From the NCBI GenBank assembly GCA_964495805.1, contig CAZBWV010000023.1:1-6773 (forward strand): a stretch of 6,773 nucleotides of DNA, read 5' to 3'. Source of the stretch: JALXCH01 sp964495805 (GTDB taxonomy: Bacteria; Calditrichota; Calditrichia; RBG-13-44-9). This document shows positions 1-6,773 of this stretch, one piece after another. Position numbers and translations under genes: made by a program. The notes beneath the pieces are model-generated. The model was given only the letters and a program-made list of their open reading frames with translations. It ran no database searches and was not told the DNA's origin. Numbering within the stretch: the stretch's first letter is position 1; each line of letters starts with the position of its first letter.

Positions 1-1352
1 ACTCCCACCTGTTTCATTTTCCGATACAGATTAGCGCGGTCTATGCCCAAAATACGGGCAGCCCGGCTGATGTTACCACCAGTCTGTTGAAGGACTCGCT
101 CAATGTAGCGTTTTTCAAATTCCCGGCGGGCTTCCTGCAAAGTGCCGCCCGGTTCCGGTTCTGTTACCGGTTCCTGCGCAACCAACGGGCTTTCCGTAAA
201 CGGACGGACATCTTCCAGCCGATATTCCGGCTGATAGTTGATAATTAACAATCGTTCCACAAAGTTGCGTAACTGACGGATGTTCCCCGGCCAGGATTGA
301 TGCTGGAGATATTGCATAGCCTGAGGGAAGAACCGCGGTACGGAGAATCCATTGGCTTCGGCAACTTCCCGGGCAAAATATTCAATTAACGGTGGGATGT
401 CATCGGGTCGTTCCCGAAGCGGCGGAATATGAATATGAACCACATTAATCCGATAAAACAGGTCCTGCCGAAAACTCCCTTCCTGCACCGCCTGCTGTAA
501 ATTCCGATTCGTCGCGGCAATTAAGCGTACATCCACCTGAATGGTTTCTGTAGAACCTACTTTCTGAATCTCGCCATTCTCCAGAAACCGCAACAATTTG
601 ACCTGCATCCGCTGGTCAATTTCTCCGATTTCATCCAGGAATACCGTACCGCCATTGGCCATTTCCAGGCGCCCCTTCTTGCTCTCCACCGCTCCAGTAA
701 ATGAGCCGCGGGTGTGGCCAAACAGTTCACTCTCGATAATATCCGGTGGGATGGCAGGGCAGTTAATCTTTACCAGAGGTCGGTGATTCCGCTTGCTGCG
801 CGTGTGGATGGCATTGGCTATCAGTTCCTTCCCGGTGCCGTTCTCACCGGTAATCAGCACCGGTGCATCGGTGCCGGCAATCCGTTCAATCAGCTCAAAA
901 ATCTCCTGCATGGCTGGAGATTGCCCGATCATCTGAAATTTTTGAACCACTTCCTGGCGGTACTGTGCCAGCTCCCGCTCTAACTGACTTTTGGACAGAG
1001 CATTGCGCACGGTAATCAGCAATCGGTCACGATCCAGCGGTTTGGTCAGAAAATCGTACACACCCATCTTGGTTGCCTGCACCGCATCCCGGATTTCCGC
1101 AAAACCTGAGATGAGAATAACCGGAATATCCGGCTTTTCGTGCAGAAATCGTTGAGCCACTTCCAATCCGTGTATATCCGGCAACATCATATCCAGAATC
1201 ACCAGATGCATGGAGTTTTCCCGAAACAGCTGAATGGCTTCCTCACCCCGGGCAGCCAACTGAACCCGGTAACCATGATTCACCAAAATTCGCCGAATGG
1301 TTTTGCGAATTTCTTCATCATCATCAACAATCAGGATAGTTTCCGGTTGCAT
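1..1352 (-). CDS. NtrC-family sigma-54-dependent response regulator (3' end cut by the window edge)
   Basis: Cytoplasmic transcription activator that should remodel sigma-54 RNA polymerase when phosphorylated by the adjacent kinase. The 450 visible codons show three domains in order. The receiver domain (about 1-120) has the acidic pocket D10/D11/D12, phospho-acceptor D54 and K104. The AAA+ domain (about 140-380) has Walker A GENGTGKE (169-176), the sigma-54 contact loop GSFTGA (216-221), Walker B FLDE (238-241), arginines R295 and R301 in FRQDLFYRIN, and WPGNIRQL (354-361). A Fis-type helix-turn-helix lies at about 412-447. The start ATG is at 1352, with AGGA eight bases upstream. No stop lies in the window, but the HTH is complete, so only a few residues should be missing. 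It follows the kinase gene by 48 bp, presumably in one transcript. The family is certain. The regulon is unknown, so no symbol is given. The contact loop carries Ser in place of the consensus Ala. Confidence 0.96.
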   Translation of the reverse strand, partial: MQPETILIVDDDEEIRKTIRRILVNHGYRVQLAARGEEAIQLFRENSMHLVILDMMLPDIHGLEVAQRFLHEKPDIPVILISGFAEIRDAVQATKMGVYDFLTKPLDRDRLLITVRNALSKSQLERELAQYRQEVVQKFQMIGQSPAMQEIFELIERIAGTDAPVLITGENGTGKELIANAIHTRSKRNHRPLVKINCPAIPPDIIESELFGHTRGSFTGAVESKKGRLEMANGGTVFLDEIGEIDQRMQVKLLRFLENGEIQKVGSTETIQVDVRLIAATNRNLQQAVQEGSFRQDLFYRINVVHIHIPPLRERPDDIPPLIEYFAREVAEANGFSVPRFFPQAMQYLQHQSWPGNIRQLRNFVERLLIINYQPEYRLEDVRPFTESPLVAQEPVTEPEPGGTLQEARREFEKRYIERVLQQTGGNISRAARILGIDRANLYRKMKQVG

Positions 1353-1400
1353 CTTAAAATTCCTGAAGTTTATTCCAATATATAGCAATCGGTATGCCAG

Positions 1401-3884
1401 TTATCTATGTGCCGGACGGAATCGCAACAGGACTGTGGTCCCCACATTCTCCTGGCTGTGGATTTCGAAGGCACCACCGTGCTCTTCCATGATCTTCTTC
1501 ACAATGCTCAGACCCAATCCAGTGCCCCGGGACTTGGTGGTAAAATACGGTTCTCCAACTTTTGCCAGAAGGGCAGCGGGGATTCCGCATCCGGTATCGG
1601 TGATTTCAATCTCCACAAAGCGCTGGCTAATTTCCTGATTTCTTTCGGAGAAAGTATTCACTTCCCGGGTGGCAATCAGAATCCGCCCCTTGTCCGAAAT
1701 GCTTTCTACCGCATTGAAAAACACGGTTTTTAGCACAAACTCGAACTGTTCGGCATCCAATAACGCTCGGGATAAATTCTCCTGGAATTGATATTCGATC
1801 TTAATCCGGCTGGAATCGGGTTTCCACTGGGCAATAAGCTCCGGAATCCGTTGATTGAGGTGAACGGGACTTAAACGTGGGGTTTCCAGACGTACAAAAC
1901 GCATGAACCGATCGCTGATGCGGGAAAGTTTCTCTGCCTGCGAAATGATGGATTCCAGATATTCATCCAGCTCACGGCTCTGCTCGCCCAGACGTTCCCT
2001 TAAAATATCCTTCAACTCCTCCGCATTCAGCTTCACCGAAGTAAGCGGATTTTTAATCCCATGGGCCATTCGCTGTGCCACCGGCGCCCACGACTTCACC
2101 CGACGGGCAAATTCCTGATCCGAACGATTGATTATCTGAATATAATATTGCTTAAGTATGGGCAGGTAAAAAGAGGAAATCTCCAGCAGAACTTCCTTTT
2201 GCTCAATCGTTACCGGAACCGAAATCGACTGCCCCGTTGAACGCTGTTTCCGTAAAGCCTGTATCGCTTTCAATACAGGCGGGTACTGGGAAAGCTCCGC
2301 CACTTCCTCAACATGCTTCCCCCGATAGGCTCCTCCCCGGATGCGAAACATTTTCGCCACATTTTTCCCGATTTCCAGAACCTTCCCCCGATGATTAATA
2401 ACGATTATATTCTCGTTGAATCCCCCGGAACGCAGCAAAAAAGTAATGAAATTCTGGATGGAATAACGAATGTACAGATTTCTGGCGACCACCACCATCC
2501 CCACCAACACCAATAAAAACACCCCCCATTTTACCAGAGGTCGGGTTCCCGGTGGGAAAAAAGCACGTTGAATCCGGTAAATAGTAACCACATTGCGCTT
2601 TTCACTTCCCACATTCACTGGCTGCTGGATCAGCAACCACAGCTTGTTTTTGTGACGTGCCAATCGGAACCCGGCAATTAACGGAAGCGGGATGGAACCA
2701 CTCTGTTGCAGCAAATGATCCAGAATGATCAACCGGTGATCAGCGGAGGTAGCAAGTATTTCCGGAGTACCATTGCCATCCACATCACCCACTTGAATGG
2801 GATTGATTTCGGTGGGAAAGACTTCCGAAAAGCGTTCCACATTCAAGTCTTCGTTAAATACGCGAATGGTTCCATCCGAATTCCCCAGTACCAGCTCATC
2901 TTTCCCATCGCCATCAATATCCTTGAGAATATCCAACCGATATGTTTTGGGAATCTTTTTCCCGAACCGTCGCTGATTTAAGATATGCCCATCTCGTACA
3001 TCCAGGATGGCCACATAGTCCTGCCCACCTTCCACAACTCCGATACTAAATCGCCAGGCAATTATATCTTTCCATCCATCCCCGTTCAGGTCTCCCACCA
3101 GGGCACAGGCACCGGTAAACACGCCGCCCATCTTACGACTCCATAGCAATTTTCCATTCATCGCATCAAGCAGAAAAATGTAACTGGCGTTATCGGCAAA
3201 CCCGTTCCATTCCGCGCCGTTGTCCGGTGCATACGTACTCACCAGTATTTCCGGTCGAAGATCGTGATTTACATCCACCACCTGCGCTTGAATGATCTGA
3301 GGTCCAAAGCGGTACTCCCACACCTTCTCCCGTTTAGAAAGGCGAAACGCAACAATTCCCCGGGGGAAAAGATCTTTTCCGCTATCCATTTTCAATAACA
3401 CCATATCCTGAATTCCAGGATATACGGCATGGGCACAGATGGGATGAATGGTTAGATTAATCTCGCCATCTTCATCCCGATCAATTGCCGGAAATTGCAA
3501 AAGAGCGGGTATCCGTTTCTCCCGGAAGGAAGGGCTATTGGGATGCCAGAAATCCATATAGATAAAATGGTCCTGATCCCGCCGTACCAAAAACGCCAGG
3601 GAATCCAGAGTCCCCGTACAAAACGGGCTCATGGGAAGGTAACTGAAACCGGTTTTGTTAAAACTGGCTAAGTAATTTTCCCCGGTAACATCCCGCACAT
3701 CTACCTGTACTCCCAGGTCGTAGACCACTTCATCATTTCCATCCCCGTCGATGTCCAAAACACAAAATTGGGAGCAATCGATGTTACGAATGGGAGTGAT
3801 ATGAAACTGAACCGAAGATTGGGCAAACAACCAATGAATCCAGAACCCAATAATAAAGGGAACAGTCAATAACACCGATTTCAT
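1401..3884 (-). CDS. Membrane histidine kinase with periplasmic FG-GAP/VCBS propeller sensor
   Basis: Sensor kinase of 827 residues, the likely partner of the downstream NtrC-type regulator. A signal peptide (about 1-21, ending LFA-QS) leads into an ectodomain with repeated Dx[DN]xDG-like calcium-type loops at 44-51, 135-140, 204-211, 265-272, 322-329 and 367-373. Several are followed by hydrophobic beta strands (EVVYDL, EILVST, DIIAWR, ELVLGN, EILATS), the pattern of an FG-GAP/VCBS beta-propeller. One transmembrane helix lies at about 452-470, then a PAS-like domain (about 474-586). A HisKA domain has the H box AHGIKNPLT with H608, resembling NtrY/NtrB kinases. The HATPase domain has N724 (N box), DTGCGIP (763-769), EPYFTT (778-783) and GTGLGL (787-792). 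Gly609 replaces the usual acidic residue after the histidine. The start is the ATG at 3884: an in-frame TGA lies three codons upstream, and GGAGG precedes the ATG by a long 14-base spacer. The ligand cannot be read from the sequence. Confidence 0.95.
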   Translation of the reverse strand: MKSVLLTVPFIIGFWIHWLFAQSSVQFHITPIRNIDCSQFCVLDIDGDGNDEVVYDLGVQVDVRDVTGENYLASFNKTGFSYLPMSPFCTGTLDSLAFLVRRDQDHFIYMDFWHPNSPSFREKRIPALLQFPAIDRDEDGEINLTIHPICAHAVYPGIQDMVLLKMDSGKDLFPRGIVAFRLSKREKVWEYRFGPQIIQAQVVDVNHDLRPEILVSTYAPDNGAEWNGFADNASYIFLLDAMNGKLLWSRKMGGVFTGACALVGDLNGDGWKDIIAWRFSIGVVEGGQDYVAILDVRDGHILNQRRFGKKIPKTYRLDILKDIDGDGKDELVLGNSDGTIRVFNEDLNVERFSEVFPTEINPIQVGDVDGNGTPEILATSADHRLIILDHLLQQSGSIPLPLIAGFRLARHKNKLWLLIQQPVNVGSEKRNVVTIYRIQRAFFPPGTRPLVKWGVFLLVLVGMVVVARNLYIRYSIQNFITFLLRSGGFNENIIVINHRGKVLEIGKNVAKMFRIRGGAYRGKHVEEVAELSQYPPVLKAIQALRKQRSTGQSISVPVTIEQKEVLLEISSFYLPILKQYYIQIINRSDQEFARRVKSWAPVAQRMAHGIKNPLTSVKLNAEELKDILRERLGEQSRELDEYLESIISQAEKLSRISDRFMRFVRLETPRLSPVHLNQRIPELIAQWKPDSSRIKIEYQFQENLSRALLDAEQFEFVLKTVFFNAVESISDKGRILIATREVNTFSERNQEISQRFVEIEITDTGCGIPAALLAKVGEPYFTTKSRGTGLGLSIVKKIMEEHGGAFEIHSQENVGTTVLLRFRPAHR

Positions 3885-3926
3885 TTTTAAAACTCAATCC
3901 TCCGAATCCGTGGAGCAATATGTTCA

Positions 3927-3967
3927 ATTATCAAACAGAATTTAATAAATCCGAAAGAAATAAACAA
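3927..3967 (-). promoter_or_regulatory. Possible weak sigma-70 promoter for the kinase-regulator operon
   Basis: Read on the minus strand, TTGTTT (3967-3962) and TAAATT (3944-3939) are 17 bases apart, matching the -35 and -10 consensus at 3/6 and 4/6 positions. An alternative -10, GATAAT (3932-3927, 5/6 match), follows with a poor -35 (TTCGGA) at 17 bases. Either would start transcription a few tens of bases before the kinase ATG. The region is AT-rich, so chance matches are likely. Confidence 0.25.
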
Positions 3968-4045
3968 ATTTTCGCCCTGCCTGTTTAAAAAAATTCATTG
4001 ATTTTTATTGGACCGTTAAATTGGATTCGATGTGTTTCTCATAAA

Positions 4046-4055
4046 CTTTGCAAAG
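4046..4055. repeat. 10-bp perfect palindrome CTTTGCAAAG
   Basis: A perfect inverted repeat without spacer (CTTTG/CAAAG) sits inside the divergent intergenic region, about 160 bp from the kinase start and 130 bp from the glycosyltransferase start. It could be a small operator half-site or binding site. A single short palindrome in AT-rich DNA can also arise by chance. The flanking bases do not extend the symmetry. Confidence 0.3.
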
Positions 4056-4183
4056 CACTTAAAAACTCATTTGTCACTGGCCTCATATTTCACAAATCCT
4101 GATCTCCCCTGAGGTAAAAAATAAGTTGATTCCCGCCTGACCTGATCCCATTTTCGGATTCAGACAAAGGGAACACTCTGGGT

Positions 4184-4555
4184 ATGGATATGAGCATATT
4201 TTCATTCTCAAACATTCTGATTCTTTTCCCCGCCGGGTTGGGCGATGGAATTCTGGCCCTACCCACGCTTGCCGCGCTAAAGTTATCGTATCCTGGAACA
4301 CGAATCGAAATCTGGGGTTATCCGGAACGCTGGGAATGGTTACCCCCGGATTGGGTGTCACGGCTCCGTTCCATCGATCATTTGCCCATACACCGGCTGT
4401 TTACCCAACCATTGAATTTACCTGAATCATTCTTCCGGGAGCTTGCCCAATTTGACCTGATTATTAGCTGGTTTGGCGAGGGACTTTCTGTTCCAATCTT
4501 TCTCGAATCGCCAAAAGAAAAACGGTGTGTCAGCCATTTCAGCACAGTGCTTTAA
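4184..4555 (+). pseudogene. GT9 (heptosyltransferase-like) glycosyltransferase, N-terminal part, frameshifted
   Basis: N-terminal Rossmann-like half of a GT-B glycosyltransferase of family 9. Members typically move ADP-heptose or a similar sugar onto LPS core or other cell-surface glycans at the cytoplasmic face of the inner membrane. Residues 10-32 hold the family's opening strand and loop (ILILFPAGLGDGILALPTL), and a second strand follows (RIEIWGYPE, about 40-48). Homology-like sequence continues to about residue 113 (SPKEK), after which this frame gives about ten unrelated residues and a TAA at 4553-4555. The gene continues in the frame one base back, in the next entry. The start ATG at 4184 has a purine-rich AAGGGA about 11 bases upstream; the in-frame ATG at 4190 is an alternative. 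Repairing one base would give a protein of about 309 residues, normal for the family. The exact acceptor and sugar cannot be assigned. Confidence 0.85.
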
Positions 4556-5112
4556 CCAATCATGCATCATTTTTCTTTGCTCACTCCCTTCAATCTGCCG
4601 GAATTCCCATCTCCGCACCCTCAGCCCATTTCACCCTATCCTTTCCCGATGAGCCTGCCCGTCCGACAGGTACTCCGATACTGACCATTCATCCCGGGAG
4701 TGGCAGCAGTAAAAAGTGCTGGCCGATTCACCATTTCCTTACCGTTGCCCGGGAAGCGCACCGTCTCTGGAAGGCACAGATTGTCTGGTTATTCGGTCCT
4801 GCGGATGAGCCAATCCACCAGAAACTTCGGGAAATTGCCGGAGAGATTCCGGGGAAGATTTTCCGGCACCGACCGTTGCGAGAAGTGGCTGCTCTCCTTC
4901 GGCAGAGCCATGCCTATCTGGGGAACGATTCGGGCATCTCCCACATGGCCGGAATACTGGGCGTTCCTTCAATTGTTGTGTTCACCACCACCGATCCCCG
5001 GATATGGAAACCGCTGGGTCCGCATGTGGTGGTGCTATCGGGAACGCAAAGGGAACTCTCTCCCCAACGGATTCTCAGGGAGCTTGGACAAATCTTCTCT
5101 GGCATCGGATAA
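4525..5112 (+). pseudogene. GT9 (heptosyltransferase-like) glycosyltransferase, C-terminal part, frameshifted
   Basis: C-terminal, nucleotide-sugar-binding half of the same GT9 gene. It carries the interdomain motif ILTIHPGSGSSKKCW at 4678-4722 and the donor-site signature LGNDSGISHMAG followed by GVPSIVVFTTTDPRIWKPLGP, both diagnostic of the family. One small deviation is TTTDP where FGxTDP is more usual. The frame is open from 4465. The GTG at 4525 is only a formal start: it has no convincing ribosome-binding site and lies inside sequence that reads as the middle of the protein, so independent translation is unlikely. The two frames overlap at 4525-4555. Motif conservation on both sides argues that the break is recent or artefactual. 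If the true sequence has one more base, this is simply the second half of an intact gene. Confidence 0.85.
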
Positions 5113-5120
5113 CAACCGGA

Positions 5121-5149
5121 TTGACATTCTCCGGAAAACCGTCTAATTT
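5121..5149 (+). promoter_or_regulatory. Candidate sigma-70 promoter for the cNMP-binding/transporter pair
   Basis: A perfect -35 hexamer TTGACA (5121-5126) is followed after 17 bases by TAATTT (5144-5149). The latter matches the -10 consensus at the three most conserved positions (1, 2 and 6). It lies just downstream of the glycosyltransferase stop and would leave a leader of about 70 bases before the ATG at 5228. The -35 sits in the loop of a small inverted repeat, CCGGA (5116-5120) and TCCGG (5130-5134). If the organism uses a Bacteroidota-type sigma factor, this match would mean little. Confidence 0.42.
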
Positions 5150-5227
5150 TACCCGGACGAACGTCGATGGTAAGAAGGAAGCAAAAGTGTAAATCCAAAC
5201 AACCGGTAAATAACATACGGAAATATC

Positions 5228-5755
5228 ATGAAAAGTTTATGGGCAAATATTTTCCAGAAAGATACGGAGGGGGAAGAAAGCATTATTTCTATTTTAAGAA
5301 AAATCCCTATTTTTAGTGAACTATCCCGGCGGGAACTGGAGGCGATTCAGCACATATTGCATCAGCGAACCTATCGCAAAGGGGAAGTGATTTTTCGGCA
5401 GGGAGATGCCGGAGTGGGAATGTACATCATCGAAAAAGGTACGGTTTTGATTCGGCTGGAACCATACGGCCAGATTGTTGCCGAATTGCACGACGGGGAG
5501 TTTTTCGGAGAGCTGGCGCTGCTGGACGATTCGCCGCGCTCCGCTTCGGCCATCGCCGGTACGGATTGCCGCATGCTGGGCTTCTTTCAACCTGACCTGT
5601 TCGGACTCATCGAACGAAATCCCCGACTGGGAGTGAAAATTGTGCTTAAATTAGCCCAGGTGATTGGCGAACGGTTAAAAGCAGCCAACCGGGAAAATCA
5701 GGAAATGCGGAAGCATTTGCAGGAGCTGGAAGAAAAGGTCGGAGCCCAATCATGA
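5228..5755 (+). CDS. Stand-alone cyclic-nucleotide-binding domain protein
   Basis: A 175-residue cytoplasmic protein, mostly one CRP-type cyclic-nucleotide-binding fold. After a short N-terminal extension, the family's LRKIPIFSELSRREL helix lies at 23-37, the beta-roll strand KGEVIFRQGD at 51-60, and YIIEKGTVLI at 66-75. The phosphate-binding cassette FFGELALLDDSPRSA (92-106) keeps E95, R104 and S105, equivalent to the ligand contacts of CRP, so binding of cAMP or cGMP is plausible. There is no C-terminal helix-turn-helix. Instead residues about 143-172 form a charged, probably coiled-coil helix. It is therefore unlikely to bind DNA itself and more likely acts on a protein partner. The ribosome-binding site is weak (CGGA, six bases from the ATG). 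Its TGA overlaps the next gene's ATG. The partner role is an inference from this overlap. Confidence 0.93.
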   Translation: MKSLWANIFQKDTEGEESIISILRKIPIFSELSRRELEAIQHILHQRTYRKGEVIFRQGDAGVGMYIIEKGTVLIRLEPYGQIVAELHDGEFFGELALLDDSPRSASAIAGTDCRMLGFFQPDLFGLIERNPRLGVKIVLKLAQVIGERLKAANRENQEMRKHLQELEEKVGAQS

Positions 5756-6773
5756 ATCGATACGTCAAAATCGCCTTTGGTATCGTTATCGGAGCAATTT
5801 CCCTGCTGTTCCTGTGGGCCATCGCACCGCTGGTGAAAATTCTGGTAATTGCTGCGCTGCTGGCGTACATTTTCGAACCTCTGGTCAGCCGACTGGAATC
5901 CACCGGCATGAAGCGCACGGTCGCCACGGTGGTGGTTTTTGCGGGAATTGTTCTTATTATCACCGGATTCGTCCTGGTGATTTTGCCCACAGTCACCCAC
6001 GAAGTGCAGTCCATTCAGCAGGGCATTACCAGCGGCGAAGCCCGGCAGTATCTGGATAACCTGGAGAAATCGCTGCAAAATCGGCTCTCCTTTTTAGGCA
6101 TCGAAAATCTGGATATTGAAGCGCGTCTGCAAACGGTACTGGCCACCCTGGGCGACCAGTTATTTAACTACCTGCTCAATGCCGTTTCTCTGATTACCAA
6201 TCTGGTCATTATTCCCTTTATTATGTTCTTTTTACTGAAGGACGGGCGGGAAATTAAGAAAAAAATCATCTCTCTGGTTCCCAACCGCTATTTCGAATTC
6301 AGTCTGAACCTGCTCTATAAAATGGACCTGCAGTTAGGCAACTACCTGCGCGGGCAATTTCTGGATGCGGTGATTATCGGAGTTCTCTCCATTGGTGCAC
6401 TGTGGATATTGGGAGTGAATTACTTTGTCATTATCGGTGCGTTTGCCGGATTAGCCAACCTGATTCCCTATGTGGGACCCATCGCCGGTGCGATTCCCGC
6501 TATTATCGTCTCCATTATGCAAACCGGTGATCTTTCCATGGTACTATGGATTGCCATAGCCTTTACTCTGGTTCAACTGGTGGATAACGTGCTGGTGCAA
6601 CCGTTAGTAGTAGCCAAAACCGTGAATTTACATCCGCTCATTGTTATGCTGGTGGTAATTATTGGAGGACAGTTTTTCGGGGTGCTGGGTATGTTGCTGG
6701 CGGTTCCGGCCACGGGGGTGGTAAAAGTAATTGTGGAAGAGAGCGTTCGGAGTTTTCGGCAATATTCGTTTGA
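5752..6773 (+). CDS. AI-2E/PerM family transporter (3' end cut by the window edge)
   Basis: Polytopic inner-membrane protein of the AI-2E (PerM/TqsA/YdiK) family, proposed exporters or secondary carriers for small molecules or ions. Most members have no proven substrate. Two hydrophobic N-terminal helices (about 5-25 and 28-45) and a third (about 57-79) precede a polar loop (about 80-143). Then come a helix ending in FFLLKDG (159-165), the charged segment LGNYLRGQFLDA, and helices with the family signatures LANLIPYVGP (234-243), QLVDNVLVQP (275-284) and HPLIVML (294-300), closing with GVLGMLLAVPA. The 340 codons seen are almost the full usual length. The frame is open to the last base; the TGA at 6771-6773 is out of frame. 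The start ATG is at 5752 with GGAG seven bases upstream, overlapping the previous stop as ATGA, which points to translational coupling. The substrate is unknown. Confidence 0.94.
   Translation, partial: MNRYVKIAFGIVIGAISLLFLWAIAPLVKILVIAALLAYIFEPLVSRLESTGMKRTVATVVVFAGIVLIITGFVLVILPTVTHEVQSIQQGITSGEARQYLDNLEKSLQNRLSFLGIENLDIEARLQTVLATLGDQLFNYLLNAVSLITNLVIIPFIMFFLLKDGREIKKKIISLVPNRYFEFSLNLLYKMDLQLGNYLRGQFLDAVIIGVLSIGALWILGVNYFVIIGAFAGLANLIPYVGPIAGAIPAIIVSIMQTGDLSMVLWIAIAFTLVQLVDNVLVQPLVVAKTVNLHPLIVMLVVIIGGQFFGVLGMLLAVPATGVVKVIVEESVRSFRQYSF

Larger units (their letters stand above)
3885..4183. other. Divergent intergenic region, AT-rich
   Basis: This 299-bp gap separates the minus-strand signalling pair from the plus-strand glycosyltransferase, so it should carry promoters for both directions. 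It holds only weak promoter-like matches toward the kinase and a 10-bp perfect palindrome (both listed separately). The ribosome-binding site of the kinase (GGAGG read on the minus strand) is at 3899-3903. A modest AAGGGA-type site at 4167-4172 precedes the glycosyltransferase ATG at 4184. I found no convincing sigma-70 promoter toward the glycosyltransferase, no GG-N10-GC sigma-54 signature at the one TTGC-like site examined on either strand, no tRNA and no terminator-like hairpin. Confidence 0.7.

Noticed and set aside
4032..4056. Sigma-54 promoter using the TTTGCA at 4047-4052
   Set aside because: The -12-like GC is at 4050-4051, but the required GG ten bases upstream is absent (CT at 4038-4039). 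The same holds on the other strand.
4513..4524. Programmed -1 ribosomal frameshift in the glycosyltransferase gene
   Set aside because: In the zero frame the codons are AAA GAA AAA CGG, which do not form an X-XXY-YYZ slippery heptamer, and I saw no clear strong downstream stem. The A run is only five bases, short for transcriptional slippage. An indel or sequence error is simpler.
5116..5134. Intrinsic terminator after the glycosyltransferase
   Set aside because: The stem is only five base pairs with a nine-base loop and no T run directly after it; the nearest T run is at 5147-5150.
5167..5316. Small basic 49-codon open frame starting at ATG 5167
   Set aside because: It overlaps the well-supported cNMP-binding gene in another frame, has a composition of Lys/Arg/Asn typical of chance reading, and matches no family I recognise.
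5646..6078. Minus-strand open frames of 122 and 126 codons over the transporter start
   Set aside because: They lie opposite two strongly supported genes, have low-complexity Asn/Arg/Thr-rich translations and overlap each other in different frames; they are shadows.
6771..6773. Stop codon TGA ending the transporter at the last base
   Set aside because: The transporter reads TTT at 6769-6771, so the TGA is out of frame; the gene is open at the right edge.

Overview
The window holds six loci of a moderate-GC, diderm-type bacterium: a two-component signalling pair on the minus strand, and a divergent plus-strand block with a broken glycosyltransferase, a cyclic-nucleotide-binding protein and a PerM/AI-2E-type membrane protein. 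The lineage is an inference. A signal peptide ending in LFA-QS, a sensor kinase with an FG-GAP/VCBS propeller ectodomain, and a heptosyltransferase-like GT9 suggest a Gram-negative member of the FCB group or a nearby phylum such as Calditrichota, Ignavibacteria or KSB1. No marker gene is present to settle this.

Left half (1-3884, minus strand). The histidine kinase (1401-3884) is followed after 48 bp by an NtrC-type, sigma-54-activating response regulator (1-1352). The regulator runs off the left edge and probably lacks only its last few residues. Together they look like a trans-envelope pathway: a periplasmic propeller senses something, the signal crosses one membrane helix and a PAS-like domain, and phosphate passes to an AAA+ activator of sigma-54 promoters. 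I found no sigma-54 promoter in the window, so the targets probably lie elsewhere. The kinase has Gly directly after its phospho-accepting His, where the family normally has Glu or Asp. The regulator has GSFTGA in place of GAFTGA.

Middle (3885-4183). An AT-rich 299-bp divergent intergenic region with weak promoter-like matches toward the kinase and one 10-bp perfect palindrome.

Right half (4184-6773, plus strand). A GT9 (ADP-heptose:LPS heptosyltransferase-like) gene is split by a one-base frame change near an A-rich stretch around 4513-4522. Both halves keep the family motifs, so this is a recent mutation or a sequencing/assembly error. After 115 bp with a plausible sigma-70 promoter come a stand-alone cyclic-nucleotide-binding protein (5228-5755) and, overlapping it by an ATGA junction, an AI-2E/PerM family transporter (5752 to the right edge). 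The overlap suggests that these two are translated together and may work together. I see no RNA genes, insertion sequences, CRISPR arrays or convincing terminators.
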